From Epiperipatus broadwayi (lineage: Eukaryota; Onychophora; Udeonychophora; Euonychophora; Peripatidae), in contig JAQFVV010000158.1 of NCBI GenBank assembly GCA_028023455.1, positions 494,001 through 558,000 on the forward strand: a DNA stretch of 64,000 nucleotides. Direction: 5' to 3'. A program made the position numbers and the translations under genes. Under the pieces are notes generated by a model that was not told where the DNA came from, did no database searches, and saw only the letters and a list, made by a program, of their open reading frames with translations. Of this stretch, positions 1 through 12,500 are shown in pieces (position 1 is the stretch's first letter; the number at the start of each line of letters is the position of its first letter).

Positions 1-1855
1 AAATTTCAATTTGTTTGTATTTCAATTACTTATAACAATTAGTGTGCAAATCTGTTTATATGTGTATAGATAAAGTAACTTTCTATCTATATTCAGTGTA
101 TCTGTGTGTTTTGTTTGTTTATAATATTCTTTGCTTTTCTAATAAAAGTTGAAATTATCTATGCTTGTATAAATATTACTAAAAGAAAATCTAAAATAAA
201 CTTATAACGTTATTATCATTTCCAACTATTATCCATACATGGCAGAATAAAGGTTTCTCCAAATTTAATCCTGTTTTTTTAATCTATAGCTACTTTTTCA
301 TATCGTACCAAATTTTTTTTTATTTCATCCAGTGATCTCACACATGCAGTCATTTTGTAGGTCTTTTACAATTTGTTGGGATGCATTTTAAAACTTCCGC
401 TGTCTAGCTATTATCATCTCTTCTAGAAATAGCCTAAGTGCATTTCAATGTCTTAATTTATTCAATAATGTTAATGATATTGATTTCTTCTTTCATTCTT
501 ATATGCCATTTTTGTATCTTTCTTCTTATTCCCAATATACATTTGTGCATACTTTGTTTTGTGGTCTGAAGTCTCTGCATTGTTCTTCTGCAAAATGTCT
601 AAGTCTCAGATCCCTAGATAAAAATTGGTAAAACACACTTATTGAAAATCTTCCTTTTCAAATGAAAAGTAATTTTTCTTTTTAATATTAAACTATTTTA
701 CTATAAGCACTTTATACAAGTTTAATTCTATTATTAATTTTATCTATTATGTTTCCATCTGTATCAATAATCTAACCAAGCTATTTGTAATTGTTATCTT
801 GTGGTTTCTGATCACCAGTTTTTATTTAATTCCTTTTAAAAAATCCACTTAACTTTACTTTAGTCTTCTTAGTATTTGTCTTTCATCCTATTTTATTACT
901 CTCGTCTGATAACTCTTGCAATAGTTCCTGAACCTCTAAAGCATTATTTTCAGAAACAACAATATTATCTACAAAATCTAGATGACTTAAATAACTTCAG
1001 TGTATTTTTATTTTTTTATCTTTATATTTTAATCCACAAATACTTTTTGTATTGCTGTAAAAAGTTTTGGAGAAATTAAATCACACTGCCATATATTCTT
1101 ATCATTGTTAATCTCCTGTGTGCCACCATGAAATTTAATCACTGCTATTGCATTTAGTAAATATTCATTTAGCAAATATTCTTCAAAATATGGCAATATC
1201 CCGAGACTCTATCTTGATATTTTAAAACTTTAATCATTGTGAACATAGTTATAAAATCAATGTCTTTTTACAACCTATAAATCCAAAGCATAAACATAAC
1301 TAACATTCATTGGTCCTTTCTGTAATTTCCTCAATACTTGGATATGATCCACTATTATAAAATCACTTTTAAATCCAAATTCTTGTTTTGATTGGTCAAA
1401 TTTTGCTATAGACAATTTGTAATTATCTTGATAAAAATCTTATATAAAGCTAATAAATTATTCATAGATCTGTCATTTTTACTATTTTCTTTTTTTAAAA
1501 TATCAATATTACAACACACACTTCTAATTATCTGATAAATCTTTATCATTAAGATATTTTATATACAATTCTGCCAACAATTTTTCTATTTATTTATCTG
1601 CTTCTTCTATCAGTAATAATTCTATCATTTCCTGGAACTTTTCATCTTTTACAGATTTAATGTCTATCTTACCTCTTCATTTAAAGTGTTTATCAATTGA
1701 GAAGATGAATTAATTGCAGTGGCTACTTTTTGTCATGTTCTTCATTATTACATAATTCTTTGTAGAATATTTTCCACAACTCTTTTTAGTAATAGTTCCA
1801 TCTTTTATTCTTATTGTTGAAACAATATTTCTTCTAAAATCAAGAGCTGTTTTAT

Positions 1856-2661
1856 CAGTGGCAGTCAATTATATTTTTAAACAGTGGTGCTTTATTACAC
1901 CATGGCCAAAAAATAATCAAGGAAAACAAAACAGAGTACAACCATACAACCATATTATTTACCATCCCAATTATTGTTAAAAGATCTTATGTATTTTTTT
2001 TTAATTTTTACTAAACTACTGTTTAATAAATAATAATATCTGGAATAGATTGATCTTTACTTTTTAGTTTCAATTTTTTTTCATATAATGACAAATGGTA
2101 AAATATTATATATATTCAACACTAACACCTGTTACCAAACATGATAAATATTTAAAATAATATTTTTTATTATTTTGTTATATTTATTCTGTAATAAATC
2201 TTTATATGTTAATTTATAAATGTTAATTACAAAAAAAACAGTATATTTTATTACTCATACTAAATGAAAAGAAGAAAAATATATTCATTCTGCAGGAATA
2301 ATCATACCATACTCAAATAACTATTGACACTGCCACAGCAAGCAGTTCCAATGGTACCAGTTTTATGCATTGATAAAAGCAAACAAATTTTAGTGGAACT
2401 TGCTGAAATTCATCAAATATAATAATTTTGTAACTGCTATGATTAGCAGCATCTTTGAAAGAATCTTAAGCATCATTTAAAATAATTATTTTTACAAATA
2501 GATTGATTAATTGTACTTACATAATAATTATGCAAAATATTAACTGAATGTTATATTATTGATATTTTCAAGCACAAATTTAATAAAAAAAAATTTCTGA
2601 GGGTGTGGCATTTTTCTGAGGGTGTTGCAGTGCCACAGTGCTTATAAACCAGCTGCCACTG
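1856..2661. mobile_element. Non-coding hAT-type element with exact 8-bp target duplication
   Basis: The 806-bp segment starts CAGTGGCAGT and ends AGCTGCCACTG, a short terminal inverted repeat of hAT type (CAG...CTG). It is flanked on both sides by TGTTTTAT (1848-1855 and 2662-2669), an exact 8-bp direct repeat, which is the duplication length of hAT transposases. It interrupts the RTE LINE, whose protein fragments resume in order on the far side. No reading frame of note lies inside, so it is presumably a non-autonomous copy. A stretch at 2601-2640 repeats 'TTCTGAGGGTGT' twice. Confidence 0.75.
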
Positions 2662-3958
2662 TGTTTTATATTTTAAAACTTTTATTATCTTTTATAGCTT
2701 CCTTTATCAATTTATAGTTATGTTTTTTTTTGTATCATTAATTCGTTTTTGTATTGTTTACAGAATTCTAGATATTCATTTATTTTAATGGATCACTTTA
2801 GAATATTTTCATATTTATTTTGTTCTTTATGTATTTTTTTGAATCAGTTGAAAATTTATTTGTGAATTGCTATTTTTTTTATACTAGCTATCTTTATTGC
2901 AGTTCTTAGTAGTGTATGTTTTCTTAATGATCTCAGTTAAATTTGAATTATCTTCAAAATCTGCATTTTAAAATGATTAATAAGTTTTAATTTAAATTCA
3001 TTGGAATAATTCTGAAGATTAAAAATATTAATTATTAATACTGTATTTTTTAAGTTTTTATCTATCTAGTTTTGCATTAACACTGTATCTTCTATTTCAA
3101 ATAGGCAAAACTCTCTATCATGTGATCATGTGATATTTATTGGCTTATCTTCCATTTCACTAATTATGTTTATTTCACAGGAAATAATCATTATTTAGTG
3201 AGATATCCAATATTGAAATACATATTTTATGTTAGTCAGAATATAATCCAACTCTTCTGTAACTTTATTTGGATATTTCCTTATCTATTGTTTTATTTTT
3301 AGCATTTTTTTTCAAGGAATTATTTCATAATATATATATATATTGTACCAATATTGAAATTGGCACATATTAATTTTATTTAAAAAAAAATATTAAAAAT
3401 AATAAATAACTTATAAAAATCTAAAAGGTTTCTTTAGTAAACAAAATCAGTTTGCGGTCAAAAGTAAAATTAAAAAAATCAGAGTTTTAAAATAAAAATC
3501 TTTTGTGAAAGTTTTTGAAATAAAAGTTACAATTAATTAATCAGAAGGGGAGAGGGGTGTTTCTTTAAAAAAGTCAAACTAAAAGTTTTATAAAAGGAAG
3601 TAGAGTTTTTGTTATTAGTATTCGTAAAATATAAATAATTAAAAGCTTCAAAGTACAAATCTCTTTTCATTCGGAATTAAAGAACAGTAATCTTAAAATT
3701 AGTTATATATGTGCATATATATGTGAAATTGTCAATAATAGAATAAATGTATGCATAATAAATGTTATTATAAATAAATGAAAGTTAAAGATTATCATTA
3801 AAAAACACGGCAATGGCTATTAATTAAAAATATAAAACAACACTTCTGCATGGCTATTACTAATTAAACAATCTTCCAAAACACATTGTCAAAGGATTAT
3901 CAATGAAATTTCGACAACAGATATTGCCGGAGGATATTACAAGGACAACACTTCGCAG

Positions 3959-3968
3959 GTATAAATAG
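3959..3968 (+). promoter_or_regulatory. TATA box of the putative solo LTR
   Basis: GTATAAATAG sits about 30 bases before an initiator-like CAGTTCAG, inside a stretch somewhat richer in G and C than its surroundings. The spacing fits a pol II core promoter. Activity cannot be judged. Confidence 0.4.
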
Positions 3969-4989
3969 TAAAATTTTATCGGATAGAAGCAGTTCAGAAA
4001 TTAATTGAGTCAGTTAATTGAGTCAGTTAAGTCAAGAGAGGACAATCAGTTGAGTTAATTGTATCCAGAAACAAAATGCAGTGCTGAGTAGCTTTTGGGA
4101 ACACATGTTTTCTCCACAGTCTGATGTCTTATGAAAACAGCAAGATCTGCCCATGAAATAATGTCAACATAACAACTTGGAAATCTCTGTCAATATCTAA
4201 TTGTCTCCAATAATAATAATCATGAAGAATAATGAAACTCATCAAGGAAACATCCCAGCTGGCTGGAAGTATTCGTAATGGAAATATTCTCACCTAAAGC
4301 AGCAACCAAATAAAACAAAGTTCTACATCTACATTCAAAATCCTAGGTAATAATATTTCATATTCTTATTTCTATAATAGCCATTGCATTGCATTAATTC
4401 GTAAAGCCTCCAGAGACAAGTAATTTGAATTCTATTAAGCATGCATAAAATGAACTATTGATGTGCATGTTTGTGAATGCTATATGATTTTATATACATC
4501 AAATATTATTTGTGCTATATTATAGTGTGTTAATTTAAAATATGTGTGTATTATATCAGATTTATAAAATGTTTGAAATAGTAAATGTTAGTTAATAAAT
4601 TGTCTTTTAAAATTAAACTTTATTTGTCGGTCAATTCTTTTTATCAATTCTTTTAACCACTAATTATGTATAATCTGTTAGTGATTACAAGTAACTGATC
4701 TATTCTATGGGTAAAACTTAGGTGTTGAGTTAGTGGCCATTGCTCAAAGTGCATTATTTATTCATTCTTGAATAGATAGCTGGTGCCCGTGTTTATACAC
4801 AAACAAAAAAAAGTGCTTTGAATGTGGTGTTGAACTCAACAGCCGAGAAAAAGCTATGTCCTGGAAATGTAATGCTAGTTATATATTTTATAGCTATCGT
4901 TTGGACATACATATTCTCTGAATATGTTCTTCTCTGCCTAAGAGACCGGTGTTTCGATAGACCCATATTCAAATTCAGTACAATATATA

Positions 4990-5367
4990 TGATCAATAGA
5001 TGGTGTTTTACCAAAACCACTGAAACAAGTGTAAATATTTGTTTACATAAATGACAAAAGAGTCAGAATTCACTATCTCTTTCATTTGCTCGCCCTCAGA
5101 TCAGCTAAGCTGAGTTTGAAGACTTTACTGGTCTAAAAAATTCACGTTTGCAAACTGATAGAAACGTTTTGCATAAACACTTGGAGTCAGTGTTTAGATC
5201 TAGTTTCTAACTCTATCCTTCACTGATGATAGCAAATTTAGCTTGAAGTCAGCTGATCTGAGGGTGAGCAAATGAAAGAGATAGTGAATTCTGACTCTTT
5301 TGTCATTTATGTAAACAAATATTTACACTTATTTCGGTGGTTTTGGTAAAACGCCATCTATTGATCA
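4990..5367. mobile_element. Inverted-repeat element (MITE) with TA flanks, Tc1/mariner-like
   Basis: The left arm (4990 to about 5112) and right arm (about 5245-5367) are inverted copies of one another over roughly 120 bp with few mismatches. The outer ends are TGATCAATAGATGG and CCATCTATTGATCA, and each is followed outward by TA, the Tc1/mariner duplication. Open frames across it are only reflections of the arms. No transposase is present in the roughly 130-bp centre. Superfamily assignment rests on the TA flanks alone. Confidence 0.65.
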
Positions 5368-5999
5368 TAAATAACAAGTGATAGCAAGTTACATGAATAA
5401 CTTGTTTTTGTTTTTCATATATATATATATTGTAAATTCCAGAAGTCTTTGTCCTCTCTCATATCTGTCATCATAATCAAATTTACTTATAGCACTTTCA
5501 TCTTTCAATCATTTTCCAGTTCTAGCATTAATGTTTTCCATGGTACTTTTAAAATATTGTTATTTTGCACATGTATATAAAAATTCACTACTTCTTCATT
5601 ACAATGAAAATTTGTTGGATTATAAACTAGAATTATCTGCATTTGCTATCTACTGATCATGCTACTCTATCTGATATATGAATTTCCACAATATTGTTCT
5701 CCCACTTTTTATTTATAATAAACCATCACTTACCTAATTTTTAATTAATTATCTCTATATCTTTTCTTCTAATTCCACAATGTCCAAAAACATCTCATTG
5801 ATTATTAGACAGTTCTTCTTCCAATTCACATAATCGTCTCTTACTTAAAAAGTGAGCTACTAAAATATGTGTCTAAATAAAAAATCACCATCAAAGTCCA
5901 GCCTGTGCTTGTAATCAGAAGATTCTTAGCACTCTCTGCCTTTGACTGATAACTACTATTTTGGCTGATAACTTTTCTGGGAATAAGAATCATAATTTT

Positions 6000-8330
6000 A
6001 GTTTTGTCTATTATGATTATAAATATTTAATAATAATAAAAACTTTCACATACTTTATCATGCTATCAAGAAAACTCGATGTTTCTGTTAAGAACTATCA
6101 GGCAACTGACAAAAACATTTGTGTAATTTTTGGTCTTAGGGGTAAAATCCAATAAACTCACCTTTCTAACAGATGCATGTTAGTAAATAGTTATGTTTGT
6201 TTACCATATGAATGCTCACATAGTAATAACATTAGCAGTAATATGAATGTATGGATTGAACATTAGAAATATGCCTTGATTGATTCCTTTAAACCCTCAA
6301 AGAGGAATCAAAGGGTTTCATTGTGGTATTTAAAAAGTCGTAGTATTAAAAAAAAGATGTTGTTTTACATATTTTAACATTCTGTAGCCTGATTTCTGAT
6401 GAACAATATTTCATGAAGCCCATCACTGTAATACACATTAATTAAAATAATGTTAACACTCAAAACATCAACATAATATTTATAAAAGTAAATAGAATTT
6501 TTATGATAAATAATAGCTGTATGGAAATGTAGAAGTGCTAATATCATTAACAATTCTGGGAATATTAATTAAAACATGGATGCAGCAATGTTAATATAGT
6601 CTAGTCAGAAAATCCTACCACTACTTGGATTACAATATCTATGCTTAATTCTCTAATTATATCTAGATCATGTACAGACAATAATGTTTAAATTTTGCAT
6701 AAATTTTCAAATCTTACTGATGTTAATTCCACTATTAGGTCTTTTTTATGTAAGTGTATATATAAGGCTTCATGCCATAATGATTAGCCATGAGGACATG
6801 ATATAGTTTCTAAGGTCCATAATCCAAATAAAATGATATATTTTTGATTCAAGCAAATTTAGGATCTATTTTTTTAGGTAGCCAACATATTTAATCTTTT
6901 AATTATTAGTCTGCAAATTCAATCTAGTTCAAGATTTCCCAAATTTTCATGACCAAGACTCATTTTCAAATAAAGTAATTTTTGTGAGCTTAATGACTTT
7001 TTTAAAGAAGGGGGGGGTGAATTTATCTTTATAAAATCTCTATCTTGTGTTTGGATTTACTCAACATAGCATCATTGAGCTATTATAGAAATCAGCAAGA
7101 TGCATATGTTAAAAATGTGAAATCCTTTCTCTTTAATTTCATACCATCTATCACTTAATAAATAAATTTGAATGTTACACTTTGCTGTTTCTACATATTT
7201 TAATTAAACAAATGCATTCATCAATCATTTTTGTGGCTGAAATATTTGATGTCTGCATTCATATATGTTATTTTCTCAAGCAAGGAAATCTAATTTCACT
7301 CCTGCATGAAGAAGTAAAAGAATGCAATATAATGAAAATGATGATAGAATTTGAATTGACAGTCAAAACAGTGTTAGTTTTTTACAAACAAAATTCATTT
7401 TTGATATTTTTAAAGGCAAATCAATTATTTCATCTATCTTTGTGCATACTCCAGTAGTCACATGATAATTCTGAGTGAATTTGAAATTGGGATTTACCAC
7501 AACCTTTTATTTCTCCATTAAAATAATAATCAAAACCTTTATTTCAACAAGTTTAGATGTCTAACTTTTACAGAAATTAAATCATCAGTGGCAGCCATTT
7601 CATTTTCATTGAAATTTTTTTAAAGAATATCTCAAAACAATCATACTTTCAATGTTTAATATCCCCCCCCCCCCCCCTAGGAATAATGTTTTTAAGTAAA
7701 ACCTCAAATTTTATCATGCAATTTTCTTTTACACTAAGGTCCATAAAAATATTTGAAATTTTAATTTTTGAAAGAATAGTTTAGCATTTATTTTTCTGAT
7801 AAAATTACAAAGAAAATAAATTTAAAAAGTTTCATTTTCCATTATATATCATCTTCCTTTTAAAGAATATTCTATGAAAATGTTTGCATTCTTTTGCAGG
7901 ACTCATATAAGTTGTTTATTTTAAAAAATACTCTTGTTATTATTATAATACAGCTTACTCTAGAACCATAGATATAAACAAAAATTATTAGCTGATAAAA
8001 GATAGCAATGCCAAACTGATTTCTGAACTGTGCTACAATTATTTATTGAATAGCCATTTGTATCTTACATTTTGATTTACAAATGTCAAACTTACTTCAC
8101 CCACAATATTGACAACATCTGTTCTACATAAATATATAAATAAATATCACTAATCATTTATTAAATCAGATATTAACTGTAGTCCAAATATAAACTTTAA
8201 ATCTGAGATTAATATATTTGTTTTTTAACTAACCATATACACATGGAATAATTCAACTAGATTTCTTTTTTTCTATGTAATATCTTTTATAAATGTACTT
8301 AACAACCACTGCTTCACACACAAGAATAAA
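6000..8330. other. AT-rich stretch with nothing recognised
   Basis: I see only short open frames with AT-driven composition and homopolymer runs (G at about 7010, C at about 7663-7677). CAGTGGCAG at 7586 resembles the end of the hAT-like element at 1856, but no matching partner end was found. Confidence 0.5.
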
Positions 8331-8334
8331 GACA

Positions 8335-8460
8335 TCCTAAAAGACAAAGAACTCCAAAGATGTATTTTGTGTTGAACCAGCTCTCATCCGTTGGCCCAGA
8401 TCACAATCTTTCACATAGATCTTTATCATATATTCAGTATTTATCAACAGTAAAATGTTA
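8335..8460 (+). repeat. Diverged partial copy of repeat family R1
   Basis: It contains the R1 core order: TGTATTTTGTG, then TTGAACCAGC, CTCATC, and CCAGATCA, followed by a TCACA...TATATTCAGT stretch. It is clearly weaker than the copies at 12.5, 34.3 and 42.7 kb. Confidence 0.5.
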
Positions 8461-8464
8461 CATT

Positions 8465-10680
8465 TTGATTTATTTTATTATATTCAAGCTAGTGAATGGA
8501 ATGCAGATTTTAAATGATAATTAGTTGATTTTATTAAAACTTTCTTATCATTTTCTATGAGTCCTTCCTCATAAATAATATAATTGTAGACAAATTTTGA
8601 GAATTCCATTGGAATCCAATCATTACACATTTAGATGGGTTATCAAAAAGATTTCTATTAGTACAATTGTGTGGCTAAAAATGGAGTTCTAAGTATTAAA
8701 AGCTTCATTTTAATGTCAATAGTCATTTAAATGTTCTTATTTGACACCAGAAAGAAAATACACATACATAGAAATCATACTTTAGCTTGTTTGAAATACT
8801 TTATAAAACTAAGCTTTTTTTAAAAAAAAAAAAAATTTAAAAATATGAAATTTAATTAAAATTAATTGAATAGTTGATTTTCAAATGTGTTTGATAGATC
8901 TATGAATTACTTGTTATCAGCTTTATTAGAGATTTTGCGTTCCGCTTATTATTTTATATTAAATATATAATATACTTAAAAAATAACTTTATCATTTTTG
9001 CTTTTTTTTTTTTTTAGGTTGGCCAGGTGTAAGTTTTCGAAGACAAAAATAAGATTTACTTAAAAACATTACGGAATCTATCTAACTTTGGAAATACTGA
9101 ATTAAAAGAATTTCAAAAATCACATTATTTTTTTTATACTTGCTAGTCTGTTTTATATATATTTAATAATTTCACTCAAAGCAGCCAGTTTATTCACATA
9201 CGTAGCTATTGTAATTTTACTACAGAAATTAAAATTCAGTAAACATTTTTTCAAAAAGTCAGAACAAGTTTTGTTGGAAATTCCCAAAAGAAAGACTTGC
9301 GCAATTAAACTAGTATTAATCTGATAGTTTAAATCGGTTTCATTGGAAATATACACCTACGCTCATGCATTCAATATATAAAAGCAACTATTCATTTGAA
9401 TACATGTACTAAAATTATAATACTAATTAATAATCCTAATCGAGCTGCCTAAAAATCCATCTTTTCTGAATACTAGTCTAATTGATGAGTTTGTTATATA
9501 ATGAATAAAAAGTTGGCAGGTGGGAGTACTCGGTGGGGAGAGGGGAGAATTCTCTTTATTTCAGTGGATCAATAATATTAATGTTATTAATAATTATCAA
9601 TTGAATTTATTAATTTGCTTATTGAGTCTGTTTGATATTATAAAGGTAATAATAAATAATTTGTATATAAAATATACAAAAAATGTTTAAGTAGGAAAAA
9701 GTGTGGGCGGAAGAGGGGGTCTTTTTAAGATTACGACTATACTTTTTTGTGACAATTTAAGCAAAAATTAAATATGTAGAGCGACTTTTATACTATGAAT
9801 GTAATTAAAGTAAAAAGCATGTGTTTAAAGTAGCAAAACTTCTGATAGAAACTTCCTATTAGTAATAAAGGAGGGATTGAATTTCATTTCTCTACATTTA
9901 CATAAAGATGTGCGTTTAAATCACTGTTTCTGATAGTGGTATTATATAGAAACTATCAAATACTACACCACTATTGGAAAAGTTTTTAATTGTATATTTA
10001 ACTTTTAGTTTCTAGCTTTGAAGATCAAAAATACTTCAGATTGTAATTTTTGCTTACAGAATTCCAATCTCTGGTCTCAGATTTTTTAAAGAATATTGAA
10101 GAAAAATATGTATAACTCAGTTAAATTTTTTTTACTAAATTTACTGTAGTATTAAGCTTAAATGTGCCATCCTGAAACTGATCAGATACAATATTTATAA
10201 GATAAAATAATGTTATGTATATTGTTTTATTATTGTGTATTTATAAGTCTATAAAATTAAATAATCACTTCTCTCTCCATTTGAAGTTTGTACCTAAATT
10301 ACTCCTCTCTTTCCTAATACTAGAATTTATTTTGAAATCCTCCTGATAAATTTGGGTAAAACATAAACTCTTTTCATTCTTCCATATTGTAATTAAATTA
10401 ATCAATTATTGAGTTAATGTTAATTATTGAAATCTTGAAACTTTTTGGTTAATAACACTTTGTTAACATGAGCAAAGTATATAGAAGCTATTCACTATAA
10501 AAGCTTGTTTCTCAGTTTACAAACTTGGAAAAAAGTAAACAAACTTATGTGAGTTCCATAAAATAAGGAACTTCAAACTAAGTTAAAAGTTTTATGATTT
10601 GCACTTTATGATGAATCAGTACCATTCTCATTCTTTGTTTATTTTTATTTTTTGTTTTTTTATTTTTGAATATTAAATTT
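8465..10680. other. AT-rich stretch with nothing recognised
   Basis: Short AT-rich frames and poly-T/poly-A runs only. Two purine-rich patches (about 9515-9550 and 9695-9725) stand out but carry no pattern I can name. Confidence 0.5.
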
Positions 10681-10686
10681 TAAGAC

Positions 10687-11115
10687 AATGCTCTAACTAA
10701 TGGAGCTATTCTGTCAAAGGCATCAGATAATAGAAAATTCATAAATTTATCTATGAGTATTGGTTCAAATTTCCTGAGTCCTCCTAAAATTTTCAAATAC
10801 TTTTTTCTAAGAGCAAATATATGAAATTTCTACTATTTGTTGTCTTTGACAGAATAGCTCAGTTGGTTAGTGTGATGCCTTAAAATTCAATATTCAAGAA
10901 TCTAAAGATATAAGTTTGACTCCTATGCTAATATTGTCACTGGTCAGGGCAGCAACACCTGAATAAAAGTGGAAAATAATACTATTTCAAGCATTGTGTA
11001 ATTACTTACCTGTGTTATCCATTTGTGTGTTATTACTAACAAGTTATTTGTATTTGGAAAATTTAAACAAAGTTTAAAATTTTCTATACATTCAACATTT
11101 AATGATAGATGATAG
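10687..11115 (+). repeat. SINE family C, copy 1: head-to-head tRNA-like ends plus conserved tail
   Basis: GAATAGCTCAGTTGGTTAG at about 10852-10872 matches the D-arm/A-box of a tRNA, and AAGTTTGACTCCT about 45 bases on is a weak B-box. The same head occurs inverted at about 10687-10715, and TCTGTCAAAG/CTTTGACAGA mirror each other across about 140 bp. The tail from about 10945 includes 'CACCTGAATAAAAG', 'GTGTGTTATTACTAAC' and 'AAAGTTTAAAATTTTCTA'. It recurs in the same order at 62.98-63.13 kb, which defines the family. Confidence 0.65.
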
Positions 11116-11199
11116 AAATAGTCCAAAACATTATCTCATCTAATATACCATCATCACAAACCTTCAGGCAAATAATATAAACAATCTCTGCTCTTGTGT

Positions 11200-12500
11200 T
11201 ACTTACATGTTTAGAAATTATTTTAATTAAATAACAAAATTTAACAATCAAAAATCTTATTTTAAAATTGGGTATATGCCATAGAATTTTTTAATGTTTG
11301 CCATTTTTAATGGTACAGAAACGTGGACTGCGAAAAATAAATAAAAAGAAATATAGTACATATGGTTATAATATAAAGTTATTAAAAAAAATTAAAGAAA
11401 GAATGCTAAAAAGTAAATTACTGAAAAGTTAAAATAAATTATCTTTATATTGATGGCCAAGTAAAACATTCCACAGTGAATACTTAAAAATCAAAACATC
11501 ATCCTGGAGGAAATATATTTGTTATATTAAACATAAGCCTATAACATAAATATTATTTCAATTACTCAGTAAAAAATCCATTCGATTTTTTTTAAAAAAA
11601 AAAATGTGATTAATTTTATATTTAGGTTTTTATTCCAAATATACCTAGAATAGATTTAAACCTGCCCTAAAAAAAAGAAAATTGATTTTCTTCTTTTATA
11701 TCCATTTAATGTTCTTACATTTATTACAAATATAAACTTTGTTGTGATTTTGTAACATTTATTTGATACGTTTTTATTACTTTAGTATATAAGTATAATG
11801 TTCTGTGTGAATATCTATGCATAGAAAAGCTTGAAAGTTTATGCCGATGGATTCAATATTCTCAATGACAGCAATAATTGTCATTACACCATCAGATAAT
11901 ATTTATTATAATCTTTAATTCTAAATTATTAATTTTTTAAAATAAATAATTAGTAATCAGTTTCATTCTTTGTTTGATTTTTCTGATATTAAAGAGAAAA
12001 ACCAAAGTCTATTCTCTTCTGAAATCTGCTTATAAATTTCAAATATCATTTGTCATGGATAGCTCAATATCTGGGCAAAGACTTCAAACATTTTCCATAA
12101 AGATTTGTCACAAGCTTTTAAAATGTTCAGAAAATCTTTTTATTTCATCATCTTTTCTGATTCTTCTTATTCTTTGGCATTCAAGCATTTTTTTTAATAT
12201 TTGCAATCTATTTCCCTTTAATTTTTTTTAACAATATAACTGTAGAATTAAATCTACTTATGATTTTTTTTCATATTTATTTGGTAATACCATATATATT
12301 TCCCATATGGTTTCATATTTTTCATAGCATTTTCAAATTCAAATTTATATTTTTATATTCGAAGATAAATGAAAACAAACAAGACAAAATTGATTAATTT
12401 TTTTTCTTTTTAATATATTAACTTGAATTTCTTATAAATTTAACATAAAGTCTACCAAATGCATTCGAAATCATTTTAATCCTATTTAATTTCTTTATTT
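11200..12500. other. AT-rich stretch with nothing recognised
   Basis: No repeat or coding signal was recognised. The open frame at 11974-12231 has AT-driven composition and no domain-like pattern. Confidence 0.4.

Larger units (their letters stand above)
3347..5433. mobile_element. About 2.1-kb insertion in the RTE LINE, including a possible solo LTR
   Basis: The RTE protein breaks off at 5434 and resumes at about 3346. Both edges carry the same TACAATATATATATAT-type run, which may hide a target duplication. Inside is a promoter-like block: GTATAAATAG at 3959-3968, an initiator-like CAGTTCAG about 30 bases downstream, then a tandem ATTGAGTCAGTTA motif. AATAAA lies about 600 bases further on (4594-4599). 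TATA, initiator and poly(A) signal in that order, with no coding sequence, fits a solo LTR. No TG...CA ends could be fixed, so the LTR reading is tentative. The separate inverted-repeat element at 4990-5367 lies near the right edge. Confidence 0.45.
225..5995 (-). mobile_element. Decayed RTE-type LINE (endonuclease plus reverse transcriptase), split by insertions
   Basis: Reading the minus strand from 5995 down to about 225, fragments appear in the order of an RTE endonuclease/reverse-transcriptase protein. The endonuclease lies at about 5434-5995, with 'ELEEELSNN' and, just before the break, 'ERGQRLLEF'. The end of the endonuclease and the linker lie at about 2670-3346, with 'EELDYILTNIKYVF' and 'EYLEFCKQYKNE'. 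The reverse transcriptase and tail lie at about 225-1855, with 'DFVDNIVVSENNALE', 'IIDTDGNIIDKINNRIK' and the tail signatures 'RRDDNS.TAEVLK' and 'KRPTK'. Frameshifts and stops occur throughout, so no protein can be made. The order is continuous once two insertions are ignored: 1856-2661 (hAT-like) and about 3347-5433. The RTE assignment comes from these remembered family motifs, not a search. The exact 3' end near 225 is uncertain. Confidence 0.8.

Noticed and set aside
876-1079. Open frame of 67 codons on the plus strand
   Set aside because: The complementary strand carries the RTE reverse-transcriptase remnant ('DFVDNIVVSEN'). The plus frame is its shadow.
4793-5054. Two overlapping open frames on opposite strands
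   Set aside because: They run across the arm of the inverted-repeat element at 4990-5367 and have no protein-like pattern.
7586-7600. CAGTGGCAGCC as the end of a second hAT-like element
   Set aside because: No inverted partner or 8-bp duplication was found nearby.
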